Part shown: positions 54,086 to 64,000 of the stretch, one piece after another | How the letters are laid out: every line of letters begins with the position of its first letter | Position numbering within the stretch: the stretch's first letter is position 1 | From: Petaurus breviceps papuanus | Lineage: Eukaryota; Chordata; Mammalia; Diprotodontia; Petauridae | Length of the DNA stretch: 64,000 bases | Assembly: GCA_028583685.1 (NCBI GenBank) | Contig: JAMXIF010000222.1 | Coordinates: 3,522,302 to 3,586,301 of the forward strand | Reading direction: 5' to 3' | The notes under the pieces: generated by a model | What the model was told of the DNA's origin: nothing | The model's database searches: none | What the model saw: the letters and a program-made list of their open reading frames with translations, nothing else | Program-made: the position numbers and the translations under genes

Positions 54086-55240
54086 GCTGCCTCTCATTAC
54101 AACAAACTCACTGGTTCCCAAGTAGAAACCCTGGTTTTAGAATTGTAAATGTTGTCCCAGGGCAAAACACCTGAAATTCACAGGCTATTCCTTCAGCCAA
54201 AGAAATCCCCAATGAGGAAGCATAGCAGACATTTTCTTTTATTGTCCCTTGTGAGTTATGATGGTAAATGTTCCCACCTGTCAACAGTCCAGATTCTGCC
54301 ACATCATCAAGATATTATTAAGTGGTTCAGAAACTAGCCAGAGTCGGAAGTTAAAGGGGCCATGGGGCCTGGCCATGTGGTCGCTGATGAAAAATTCCAG
54401 CTCTGCAATGGCCTCTCCCCAGTCTGTGCCTGTAATATCCCAGAAAAAGTTACATAAGTCGAGAGTCCTTCCTTTGGACCGGACAGTCTAATGTCCATTA
54501 ATTGGAACACATGGGCTGCCAACAAAGCCAAGGAGGGCCTTTATTAGCAGCAAACTGGCCCAGTGCTGCTTAGATGGGTCCCTTGATCATCATTGAAGAG
54601 AAAGAAAGCTTATCCTGGAGCAAAAAGTTCTAGGTTCAAGATCCCAAGATCCCACGTGAACATTCAGTTGACACATGAAAATGAAGAGTTATCTTCCTCT
54701 TCTGAGTGCAGCTGATGACGTCCTGGCCAATGAATCCTTCTGCAGCTCTTCTTGGCCTGGTGACTTCTCTCAGTCAGTGCTGTGCCCCTCTAGAGATAAG
54801 ACATTCTCCCCTTCAGGGTCATAGGGCAAAATCTCTGATTCTGTGACTATGTGGGCTTTCTATGACAGTAGGATATCAGCTTTGGTCACTCTCCCCAACC
54901 TGAACAGGCATCAAAAAGACACCCGAAAATGAACTGGGAATCTGCCATAGATGATCCTGAAAAGAGACTCATCCCCCACAGTACTCACCTCCAGCTGTCA
55001 AAGGAATTTGGCCATAGTGAGTTAGGCATGGGAGATGTGGGGATCCATGTGGGGAACCCCTCCTTTACTGGCTACCTCATGATCTTTAAGATTATAAGAT
55101 CCTGTAATTGTAAACAACCCTGGTCCAAAAAGGACATTTTGAAAAATAATCAATTTGGTTGATGTCTTTTGTTTCTTTCATTAGTCATTTCCCAATAAAC
55201 TTCCCCAACCACCATCAAGTCCTCTCTTAGAAAGAAGGAA
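54086..55240. other. Repeat-free stretch, possible regulatory element
   Basis: About 54200-54590 contains no recognised repeat and ends in a block with 'tgtccattaattggaacaca' and 'gcctttattagcagcaaact', words with homeodomain-like TAATTG/TAATT cores, plus an E-box (cacctg) at 54278. No credible frame. The rest to 55240 is unassigned. Confidence 0.3.
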
Positions 55241-55244
55241 AGAA

Positions 55245-55312
55245 ACAAACAAAAAGAAAGAAAGGAAGGAAGGAAGGAAGGAAGGAAGGAAGGAAGGAAG
55301 GAAGGAAGGAAA
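55245..55312 (+). repeat. (GGAA)n microsatellite
   Basis: AAGAAAG words lead into a pure GGAA run (about 55263-55310). Confidence 0.95.
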
Positions 55313-55489
55313 AAAGTAGCTGAGAAAACCTACAGAAAACATGACCTCATCCTTCAGTGTATACACTGTGTATACAATGCAACATTCTTCCTCCATGGTC
55401 TTCTAACCTTGTATTAAGAAAGGAAATGTGTTTCTCATCTGTTCTCCAGGATCAAGATTTCTCAAAAGTATTTATCAGCATTGGCTACC

Positions 55490-55730
55490 TTTTAGAAATG
55501 TTTTCATTTACATCATTGCAACCACCATATGCATGTTGTTCTCCTGGACCTGCTTTCTGGGGCCTGCATCACCTCATACAGGTGTCTTCAATGTTTCTCT
55601 TCATTCTTCTTATTTGTCATCCAACCTGGAAGCATTTTACAGGACACACCTTGCAAACAGAATTTTCCTTTAATGAGTAGGTGATGTCTCCAATTCTGCT
55701 GTGGTATACATAGTATTTTTCTGAGTTGGG
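55490..55730 (-). mobile_element. LINE-1 3' region fragment
   Basis: 'tgttctcctggacctgcttt' and 'gcatcacctcatacaggtgt' are a worn reversed copy of the L1 ORF2/3' UTR border. Confidence 0.5.
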
Positions 55731-55744
55731 GTCTCAAGTGAGTC

Positions 55745-55990
55745 TGGAGACATTCTTTTAAACATTCATTTAAACTTTCTTTTAAAATATTCAATTGAAT
55801 GACTAATGTGGAAATATGTTTAACATGATCATACATAGGTAACCTATATCATATTGCTTGTTCTCTTAGGGAAGAGGGAGGGGAGAGAGGGATACAGGAA
55901 AATTTCGATCTCAAATTTTTACAAAAATGAATGTTGAAAATTATCTTTACATGTAACTGGAAAAATAACAGAATACTAAGGAAAAAAATA
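55745..55990 (+). mobile_element. LINE-1 3' UTR end
   Basis: 'aatgtggaaatatgtttaac', 'ataggtaacctatatcatat' and 'atctttacatgtaactggaa' are the marsupial L1 3' end, with an A-rich finish. Confidence 0.8.
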
Positions 55991-56149
55991 TTCAGTTGAC
56001 TCATTTCTGGAAGCCAGCTAACAGGTAAGATTCCAGGGGAAAACCAGAGCCCATTCCCTCCAGTGGAACAGGGGGGAGGAGACATTGTCTAGAAGATGTA
56101 GATTCCAGTGCTGCCTCTGACAATAATTAGTTATGTGATGAGTGAGTGA

Positions 56150-56564
56150 GCTCAGAGAGGACAGGGTCAAAGACAAGAAAGCTTGCGGAGACCTGGACAC
56201 ATAAAATTCCTTCTCTATTTTCCATCTATAAGTCTGGTTGGTCTGAGCTCCAGTGAATGTGATGACCCTCCCAGGACAAGCTAAAAACCCAGAATTTCCC
56301 CCTTGTGCTGTCTAACTCAGCTTTGGATCCTCAAGCCCTTCCCATCTCCCTCAGCATCCTCTCCACTCTGATTGGAGGACTGGAGGGTAGGGCACTAAAT
56401 TCTTCCCAAAGCTTTCCTTTAGAGAAGGCCAGGATCTGGATTTCCCAACCAACTCTCCACATTCCATCTGCAGCTCTGCTTGGTTTGGATTCCAAGGAAT
56501 GTGATGCCCCTACCAGATATTGGCCAAACCTCCACCAGCATCCCCTTCCCAGATTCCTTTGGTG
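56150..56564. other. No recognised feature
   Basis: A small MIR-like scrap lies just before (56080-56150). The rest is unassigned. Confidence 0.4.
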
Positions 56565-56802
56565 TTTTGTCTTCCCCCATTAGATCACAGACTCCCTGAG
56601 GGCAGACACTGCCTTTCTTTTTCTATCTATAATAGGTGAATTTACTTCCTCTCCTCTCACACTCTTCTTTACCCCTTACAAGCCACCTTCCAGATTTGAC
56701 ATTCCACCAAAGCTGCTCTCTGCAAAGTTACTAATAATTTCTTAGGTGATAAATTCAATGACCTTATTTTAATCTTCATTCTTCTTGACTTCTCAGAGCA
56801 GT
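56565..56802 (+). mobile_element. L2 LINE tail plus L2 coding piece
   Basis: 'actccctgagggcagacact' is an L2 tail. From about 56645, 'aaagttactaataatttctt' and 'attcttcttgacttctcaga' are an L2 coding piece that resumes at 57049 beyond a SINE. Confidence 0.6.
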
Positions 56803-57048
56803 GATGAGAATGCTGGACCCTGAATCAGGAAGATGGAAGTTTAAAATCTGGCCTTAGACACTAACTGTGTGGCCTTGGGCAAGTCACTTAACCTCTGTAT
56901 GTCTCAGTTTGCTCATATGTGAAATGGAGATAAAAATATCATCTACCTCACACAGGGTTGTTGTGAGGATCCAATGACACAAGAATTGGAAAGTGCTTAG
57001 GACAGTGTGTGGCACAGAGTTGATGCTATATAATATTAGCTAGCACTG
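56803..57048 (+). mobile_element. THER1/MIR CORE-SINE inserted in L2
   Basis: 'gaatgctggaccctgaatca', 'cttgggcaagtcacttaacc', 'gttgttgtgaggatccaatg' and 'ataatattagctagcac' give a full plus-strand copy. Confidence 0.85.
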
Positions 57049-57440
57049 ATACTTCTCCTTGACACACTCTTCTCTCCAGCTTTGGGGGGCACCCTTCTTT
57101 CCTCATTATCTTCCCTTCTATCTGACTGCTCCTTCTATGTCTCCTGGGTCCTCCTCTGGATCACACCGGCTAGCCACAGCCATCCCTCAGGACTCTGGCT
57201 GGGTCCTATTCTCTTCTCCCTCTAGACATCCTCCCTTGGTGACCTCAAAAGCTCCCATGGATTTAATGATCATCTCTACACTGATGTTTCTCAAATCTCC
57301 CTGTGCTGCCTCAATTACTCTGCTGACTTCCAATCTCACAGCTATGATTGTCTTTTGGACATCTCAAACATGCCATCTCCAGGCTTCTCAAACTCACGTC
57401 CCCAACCGGACTCATTTTCTTTCCTCATCTGAGAATTCCC
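57049..57440 (+). mobile_element. L2 LINE coding piece
   Basis: 'acttctccttgacacactct', 'tgacctcaaaagctcccatg' and 'cacactgatgtttctcaaat'-like words follow the L2 reverse-transcriptase end. The 130-codon frame here is L2, not a host gene. Confidence 0.85.
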
Positions 57441-57813
57441 GATATCACTGATAACAACAAGAGTAGCAGTGACAGCAGCAGCAGCAAAAGCAAGGCAAGC
57501 ATGTATGCAGATGGCGCCTGCAGTGAAACGCATCCCTGTGAGATGTGAATGATCGTCATGGCTGCGATTAACCGCCCAGAGCCAAAAAGACCTGCTGAAA
57601 ACCTCCTCTCTGCCACAAAAGGACTGGCTGACCCTGGCCAAGTTATTTAACCCCTCAGAGCTCAATAAAACTCTGAAAGGAGAATTTACAGAGAAGATTC
57701 AGACCTGCACTGATAGAGGAAGTGTCCCAATCTGAGTGTTCCCTATACCGTTGAAATCACAGGTACAGTCACTATCCTTATCCCATAAATAGAAGATATC
57801 AAAAGCCAGGACC

Positions 57814-57869
<56 letters not shown>

Positions 57870-57964
57870 ACACACACGTGCATGCACACACACATACACC
57901 TTCCTAACTCCAAGTTCAGTGCTCTGCTCACTATACTCCACTGCAGGGGCATGCTGGAGCCAGT
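57441..57964. repeat. AGC-rich patch and (CA)n microsatellite
   Basis: An AGC/AGT-rich patch (57460-57495) and a (CA)n tract (57815-57880). A MIR scrap ('ctgaccctggccaagttatt') lies between. Confidence 0.7.
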
Positions 57965-58500
57965 TGCAGCAGCAAGCACCCCAAGAGTCCCCAGGGTGGC
58001 TGCCAACACAGGTTCTTGGATCTGCTTTGTTAAAGGAAAACAACTCAAAATGGGTTAACAAGCTTACTTTAATCAGTCAAACATGTATCATTTACCTAGT
58101 TTAGGGGAAAGAGGTCAGCACCCCAAACTTCAGAATATACAGACAGAATTATCAAGACAGAAACAGATCAAGTAGACATATTTCAAACTGTCCAACCATT
58201 ACATCCATACCCAATCAACATCTGGGTTTCAACATATGGGTTTTTCAAAGCTGGGGGGCTCTGGACAATGGCTTCCCAGAATCCATATCAAATCACAGAA
58301 CGCTTCTCAAAGTGAGCCCCAAAACAAAGCTACATATCAGGGCTTATATAGCCTTCTCCTGGCTCATAGAATGTAACAACCTTATTGACTCACTGGCCAA
58401 TCAAGAAGTATCTACTGAAAAACAAGCCTCCTACCCCAGGCTCCAGGTGCACTTTAGCCTAGGGGCAGGGAAGATCTTTAAAATTTACATTCCCATTACA
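57965..58500 (-). mobile_element. Solo LTR, family A copy 4
   Basis: TG...CA ends with an exact 5-base target duplication CCAGT (57960-57964, 58501-58505). TATA and ATTAAA motifs are in the same places as in copy 2. It is a fossil solo LTR without internal viral sequence. Confidence 0.9.
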
Positions 58501-58587
58501 CCAGTTCAAACCAGCCCAGGAGAATGAATTGTTAAATTTTCTGTTCAATCACTTACACCTTGGAAATCAGCAAAAGTTACAAATCAG

Positions 58588-58738
58588 AGGGGCAGCTAGG
58601 TGGCGCCATAATGGATTAAGTGCCAGCCCTAGAGTCTAGAGGACCTGACCTTAAATCTAGTCCCAGATACTTACTAGCTATGTGATCCTGGGTAAATCAC
58701 TTAACCCTAATTGTCGCCATCACTCCCAAAAAAAGGTT
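58588..58738 (+). mobile_element. WSINE1-type SINE
   Basis: 'ggggcagctaggtggcgcca', 'gggtaaatcacttaacccta' and a short A-rich tail. Confidence 0.85.
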
Positions 58739-60185
58739 CCAAATAAGGAATCTATTGTTGAGTTGAGAAGAAAATATTAATAATACAGATTAAACTTATA
58801 ACCATGCTATGGGTATATTATGCCCCTAGAGAGCTAGCTGTTCAACATTTACAAGTGCAGCCCTGACCCACTGCCTCTGTAACAAACATTTGTTCAGTCA
58901 GTAGTTACTAAGTGCAAGTGCTGAGGTCTACTATAGCTCACCAGTCTGAGTAATACAATCTTTTAGGGGCTGAGAATCATCTTCCTCTACAAGGGTATCA
59001 ATTGTGCTCTGTCTCACTGTCCTAGAGCAGCCCAGATACATCTTCCCTTAAAGGCATGAAGATACTAAATGCTCCAAGGCACTAAGATTCCTGAAGGGCA
59101 TTGTAGGGTATATTCTTTACCACCATTGGTTGAACCCTCATTGAGTGCATTCCCTATAATGCTGGGCACCAGCGAATAGGACTTCAATTCCATTTAACCA
59201 CTTACCACAAATTAGGTTTTTTTTAAAGATATTCATTTCAAAGACAGAGCAAGAACAAATATACAACCACTAGCCTCCCACCCCCAAGAACATTAATGTC
59301 ATGCTCTCCTTCCATGATTTCTTTCTCTAGGGAACATCAGCTCAAAACTAAGCTTAGTTTCTATACAGCACGGGTTCCACCAAGTTCATGTCCAAATGTT
59401 ATCTTACTGCCAAATTTGTGCCCTTTGTGAGTTTCAGCTAACCTTGGTCCAGAAGATCACCCCCCAAAGGCTACTTCTGGCTTCTTGGGCCATCAATGCT
59501 TGCCTGGCCACAAAAACTCAGCCTGGACTCTAATCCCTGCATTCCTGTGGCTTGCTCTCCTGACCTCTTAAAACTCACAATATAGGAGACTCTGTTCCCT
59601 TTACCTAAATTGGAAGATTAAAAAAAAAAAAACACAAAGGAGTCAAGAAATGAGGCTGGTTTCTTGGGGTCACATAGCCTTAATGGGGAAAATGCCCATA
59701 GTCTCTCTCCTTATGACATGTCCTCTCTCTTAGATTCCATGTGCTAATGAATCATGAAATGAAGCAAAGAATGGCATCCAAAGCCGACTCAGGCCTTTCT
59801 GAAGATGCCCCAATTCTGGCTAAGGAGCCAGACACAAAATTCTCCTTCAAACCATATGGTTAATAGAATGGAATCAGTTAGCAAATGTCTACTCATGTTC
59901 TGTATTCTCTCCGATGTATTTGTCCTTCACGTGCTACCATGATTCTTCCAGAAGTAAGCACCCTACCATCCTCCTTGTTGCAAAGTGGCACCAACCAAAT
60001 AAGCTGATGGGGTCTGCACATTCACCAGACCCTGGCTACAGGAAGGTCATACACAGAGAGAGCCCCACTGGGTTCCCTTAGCCATCACCTCTGCCCTTTT
60101 TCTCCATACATTGTGTCTTCTGAATTCCATTCTGACATGTTAACATTTCATTTTGTCTTTGTCCTTTCCTTCTCCCAGATTTGAG
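58739..60185. other. No recognised feature
   Basis: About 1.4 kb of non-repetitive-looking sequence. A worn L2 scrap may lie near 59130-59210 and a poly(A) run at 59621. No credible frame. Confidence 0.4.
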
Positions 60186-60189
60186 CTTT

Positions 60190-60395
60190 GACATATTACA
60201 ATGGATGTAACTCTGAACTTGGAATCAGAAAAACCTGAGTTCAGACCCTACCAATGACCATTGGCTGGCTGTGTGATCATAGACAAGTCACTTAACTTCT
60301 TTAAAATTCAGTTTCCTAATCTGGAAAAAAAAAAGGCTTATAATTGCTGTAATACAGACCTGAGAGGGTGATAGTAATGCTCAATTAACCAAATG
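60190..60395 (+). mobile_element. THER1/MIR CORE-SINE
   Basis: 'actctgaacttggaatcaga', 'gacaagtcacttaacttctt' and 'cagtttcctaatctggaaaa' give a plus-strand copy. Confidence 0.75.
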
Positions 60396-60469
60396 TAGGT
60401 GTTGGTCTGGATAAATGTCAGTTGGCATTAAAATAATGTTGCCAGGGAAGCCATGTAGTCAACTGGGCT

Positions 60470-60668
60470 TACCTGAGTTGGGTAAAGGCAGAAAGAAATG
60501 TTTGATCCCTGAATTTAGAGGCAGAAGGCCAGGATTCAAATCCTTTCTCGATCACTTGTTTGACCTTGGCAACTTAGACAATCTGTCTGAGCCTCAGTTC
60601 CCTCATCTGTACAATAAGGGTGTCAGAGCATATGGCTTCTAAAGTCCCTTCCAGCTCCAAATCTGTGT
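60470..60668 (+). mobile_element. MIR SINE
   Basis: 'ccaggattcaaatcctttct', 'gcctcagttccctcatctgt' and 'agtcccttccagctccaaat' give a plus-strand MIR with its 3' end. Confidence 0.7.
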
Positions 60669-61215
60669 GAGTCCCACCCTAAATATGACTGATTTGTTGT
60701 TCACAGTCTGCTATATGGATTGTGGGAAATTTTCTGATCCTGAGGAAAAATAGCTGGTTGTATAAAAATTGCTCTCGTTGGGAAATGTTTGGGGTATACT
60801 TTGAGACGTGAATTTTCTGAATATCTGTTTCCACATTTGGAGCATCATGCAATATGGTTGGCTTCATTATGAGATGGGAAAGTCTGCTTGGAGAGACTTG
60901 ATTTGGGGCCAGGCTTTGGGGGAAAAGTAGCTTTCCCTTAGACCTGCCAGACAAAACCTGTGTCCTTTTATTGGGAGAGCAAATCATGGCCAAAAGGGCT
61001 GTTGATCAGATAAGCTCCGAGTTCCAAAAGGTGTAGACACTTCCCCTGTGAGTCCATAGTGCTTCCTCCCCACCTGGTGGAGCCAAGCTGATTCCCTTTC
61101 TTGCTAGTCACAGGATTTTCATTGTCTGCCCTTACACCTTTGTCCAGGCTCTCTTCTATTCTTGGACTTCTCCCTTCTTACTTGGAATCCCAAGATGCTT
61201 TCAAGACCCAGTTTT
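60669..61215. other. No recognised feature
   Basis: An L2-like scrap may lie at 61130-61215; otherwise unassigned. Confidence 0.4.
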
Positions 61216-61219
61216 GAGA

Positions 61220-61440
61220 GAAAGCAATGTGTAGTTCAGTGGCAAGAGGTCTAGTCTTGGAATCGGGGTTCAAATCCTACCTCTGACACTTACTAGCTGT
61301 GTGATCCTTGGCAAGGAGCTCAACCTCTCTGAAATTTAATCTCCTCATCTGTAAAATGGGCATAATAATAGTACCTGCCTCATGGAGTTGTGGTGATCAA
61401 ATAAAACATATGGAAATGACAAACTTTTGAGCCTTAGGAA
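61220..61440 (+). mobile_element. THER1/MIR CORE-SINE
   Basis: 'gttcaaatcctacctctgac', 'tagctgtgtgatccttggca' and 'ctcatctgtaaaatgggcat' give a plus-strand copy. Confidence 0.8.
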
Positions 61441-61689
61441 CTAAACCCTGTAAACATAAACCCTATGAATTGTACATTTTAGCTAGCTTCTCTATTAGAA
61501 GGTCCCCCTTCCTTCCCCAATTGTTGGTACCCTGCTCTATCAAAATTACTTTGGATATATTTTGCATTGTAGGTGTGTTAGGCAACTTACCTGGATCATA
61601 TATCCTGGACGTGTCATAGAGGGGACTGAACTCACATCTCCTTAACTCAAAGTGTGGCCATCTGTCCACTGCTAGGTGGGACAGCAAAT

Positions 61690-61920
61690 AAAACAGAGGT
61701 TGTCAATTCAGGGAGAACTGGTCTCAATTCAGCCTCAGGCACTTCCTACCTGGGTGACCCTGGGTAAGTCACTTATCACTACCTGCCTCAGTTTCCTCAT
61801 ATGTAAAATGAGAAAGACAATGGCATCTGCCTTATAGGGTTGTTGTTATTGTGAGGATAAAATGAGACATTTGTAAAGTGCTTTGCTATTCCTTGTATTA
61901 CAACATAGTAATAATGCTTC
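61690..61920 (+). mobile_element. THER1/MIR CORE-SINE
   Basis: 'ctggtctcaattcagcctca', 'gtgaccctgggtaagtcact' and 'gtgaggataaaatgagacat' give a plus-strand copy. Confidence 0.8.
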
Positions 61921-61924
61921 CAAG

Positions 61925-62135
61925 TTTTCAAGACTACTACCACTAGTATAGTATAAACTGGACAGTGCAGGCATTCTCAGCCCCATTTTGCAGGTGAAAG
62001 AACAGAGGGCCAGGGAGTGAAGTGACCTGGCCATGGTTACAAAAATAGTAAGTGCCCACAGTGAGATTTGAACCCAGGTCTTTGTGGCTCCAAGTGCAAC
62101 GTGTCATATTGAGGCATTGGATAGACAACAACATG
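61925..62135 (-). mobile_element. MIR SINE
   Basis: 'ccccattttgcaggtgaaag' and 'gagatttgaacccaggtctt' give a minus-strand MIR. Confidence 0.65.
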
Positions 62136-62139
62136 AAGT

Positions 62140-62345
62140 TATAGGATCAAACGTGTAGAGCCTGAAGGGGCTTCAGAGACCACCTGGGGCAAATCTTTCC
62201 TTTTATTGATGAGGACCTGAGGCCCAAAAAAGTTAAAGGATCTGCCCAAGATCACACAGCTCAGAATCATGACATTCGTGATTTGAAACCATATCCTCTC
62301 ACTACAGAGTCAACATCTTTTCCACTGTGCCATATCACCTCCTTG
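62140..62345 (-). mobile_element. MIR-family SINE
   Basis: 'ttattgatgaggacctgagg', 'ccaagatcacacagctcaga' and 'cttttccactgtgccatatc' give a minus-strand copy. Confidence 0.65.
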
Positions 62346-62454
62346 GGCTCAGGTCCTGACTGACACTGTGCTAATTATCATTAATCATATTGTGAATCAA
62401 ACTTTATTAATTGATTTTATAATAATCAATTATAACAACTATTAATAATGATAT

Positions 62455-62715
62455 ATTAAGCATTTTAAGATTTTCGAAGTGCTGAATAAATATCATCCCA
62501 TTTTATCCTTACAACAACCTGGGATGGGAGAGGAGAGTAGGTGCTAATATAAATGTTAATATTATCCCCATTTACAGAAGAGAAAATCAAGGCAAACAGA
62601 AGCTGAATGAATTTATCCAGGATCAGATTACTACTAAGCATCCAAAGCTGGGTTTGAACTAAATTCCAGACTCCGAATCTGCCCCTCTGGCCTTTGCACC
62701 AGCTGACTCCCTCTG
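62455..62715 (-). mobile_element. THER1/MIR CORE-SINE
   Basis: 'atcatcccattttatcctta', 'tatccccatttacagaagag' and 'ctggcctttgcaccagctga' give a minus-strand copy. Confidence 0.75.
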
Positions 62716-63589
62716 CAACCTAACAAGCTTCAGCTTCTCCATCTGTAAAATGCGAGGGGGCAGGAAGTGTCTGCATCGCCCCCATTCTGGACTTTGGGGA
62801 GGTCAGAGTGACTTTGTCCATCTTCAAATACTTCCACCACACGAGGGCTCATTAGGAAGCCACTTTCCAAGGGCAGCTTCACCCATGGGGCCTCTAGGGT
62901 TTTAACTCCCTCCCTCCCAAGACATAAAGCTGAGCAGGAATTACAAGCTCTGGAAAATTGGCAACTAGTCATCTCCTGTGTCTCCTTCAGTTTGAAATGT
63001 TGATTTAAGATCTCAGTTGAAAAACACTTTGGAAATGGAGAAAGAATGAATGTGGGCTTCAATGACAATCTACAGAAAAGGCATGAGTTATTGGAGGTGT
63101 TTTCTTTTCCTTTTTTTTCCCAAGGAGCCCCTTCCCACATCCTCTCCGGGGCTACAGCTTTGTCAGCAAATTGCTACATGTGGGGAGAAGCCAGCAGAGA
63201 GCCAAGCTGTGGGAGGGGTGGGAGGAACCACGACGTCCTTCAGGAAAGAATCCCAAAGAGAATCCATATCTCAGAAAGCCCAGGGACTGACAGCAGATCT
63301 CAGGGGCACAAGGATTTAGCAAAGGGAAGGGAGAAGCCACCACTGTTCACTCAGAAATAGTCCCAGCAGGGCCTTTTACCCAAGAGCAAAGATCTCTCTG
63401 TATTCATCGTATCTTGGATGAAGAATGGAATGGTGTCTGTTCTGGTCTTGGGAGGTGAGTGTTCTTCCATCTGTCTTCTTCCCTCATCAAACCACAACTG
63501 GAGGCACCAGAGTTTAAGAATGACCCCAACATAGAGTATATTAGGAGAAAGGAACATAAAAGTGCATAAATCATGACAACTCACTGAAG
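62716..63589. other. No recognised feature
   Basis: GC content is a little higher than around it. Frames up to 136 codons (62730-63140, minus) match no family I know and overlap frames on the other strand. Confidence 0.4.
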
Positions 63590-63862
63590 GAAGTGGAAAT
63601 ATTGAGCCAGAAGAGAAAACTCACCATTGCCCAGTGATAGTTGTCTTCTAATATCTGAAAGGATCTCCCAAGGAAGAGAGATGAAATTTTTCTATTTGAT
63701 CCAGAAGTCAGAACTAGGAGCAGTGGGTAGATGGAAGCTGGCCAAGGTGGAACTTGGGAAAATGTCCTAACAATGAAAACTACCCATAGGGGAAATAGTC
63801 TGTTTTGGAAGGTAATGGCTTCCTCTTCACTGGAGATGTTAAGGACTAGAGGAGAGCATGTC
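63590..63862 (+). mobile_element. CR1/L3 LINE 3' fragment
   Basis: 'gtcttctaatatctgaaagg', 'cagaactaggagcagtgggt', 'gaaaatgtcctaacaatgaa' and 'cttcactggagatgttaagg' follow CR1/L3 order. Confidence 0.75.
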
Positions 63863-63864
63863 AA

Positions 63865-64000
63865 GTATCAATCAATCAATCAACAAATATTCAGTGAGCA
63901 CTTACTCAATGCTCAGGTGCTGTTCCAGGTGCTAAAGATAGAAAACCATAAATGAACAGCCCCTGCTTTTGCCTTCAAGGCAGGGAGTAAATTCCATGAC
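63865..64000 (-). mobile_element. L2 LINE 3' end, cut by the window edge
   Basis: 'caacaaatattcagtgagca', 'gctgttccaggtgctaaaga' are the L2 tail reversed. It continues beyond the window. Confidence 0.7.

Noticed and set aside
57059-57451. 130-codon frame with a protein-like look
   Set aside because: It lies wholly in an L2 LINE coding segment that continues from 56645 across a SINE.

Overview
The window looks like ordinary intergenic or intronic DNA of a marsupial. I recognise no host protein-coding exon, tRNA, rRNA or other RNA gene. The marsupial call rests on the SINE content. MAR1-type SINEs carry a tRNA-like head and a tail with the sense 'agctggagaaggaaatggc'. WSINE1-type SINEs have the head 'ggcagctaggtggcgcagtg' and an A-rich tail. 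THER1/MIR CORE-SINEs are also present, as are L1 3' ends of the marsupial kind. WSINE1-like copies hint at an Australian lineage, but I cannot fix the species. A run of exactly 100 N at 37047-37146 marks a scaffold gap.

Layout. 1-11 kb: L1 3' end, CR1/L3 fragment, and an L2 cut first by a solo LTR and then by a MAR1 SINE; a small MITE-like DNA transposon (4611-4996); many old MIR/THER1 SINEs. 11-19 kb: GATA/GACA microsatellites, L2 and MIR fragments, a possible LTR (16327-16793). 19-23 kb: a LINE 3' half with a reverse transcriptase end and a Cys/His finger, then two solo LTRs. 23-36 kb: L2, MIR and MAR1 in quick succession, including an inverted second copy of a SINE-L2-SINE block first met at 2.6-3.4 kb, a 400-base polypyrimidine tract and degenerate arrays of about 35-base units. 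36.9-38.9 kb: L1/HAL1 fragment split by a SINE that contains the assembly gap. 40-52 kb: a deep nest of LINEs, LTRs and SINEs. 52-64 kb: CR1/L3, L2, SINEs, one more solo LTR and a few repeat-free stretches that could hold conserved regulatory DNA.

The clearest story is one of successive insertions. Several insertions can be ordered because one element splits another and direct repeats still flank it. One solo-LTR family is present four times, two copies with exact 5-base target duplications and two with one mismatch. An ORF1-only L1 derivative (HAL1-like) at 42.3-45.5 kb carries a dimeric tRNA-derived SINE. A 1.1-kb LTR-like element at 45.8-46.9 kb holds three tandem hairpin-bearing units. 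I saw no cellular system (defence, biosynthesis or similar) in this window. The best leads are the repeat structures themselves and three repeat-free candidate regulatory stretches. All family names come from recognition by eye; a RepeatMasker run with a marsupial library would be decisive.
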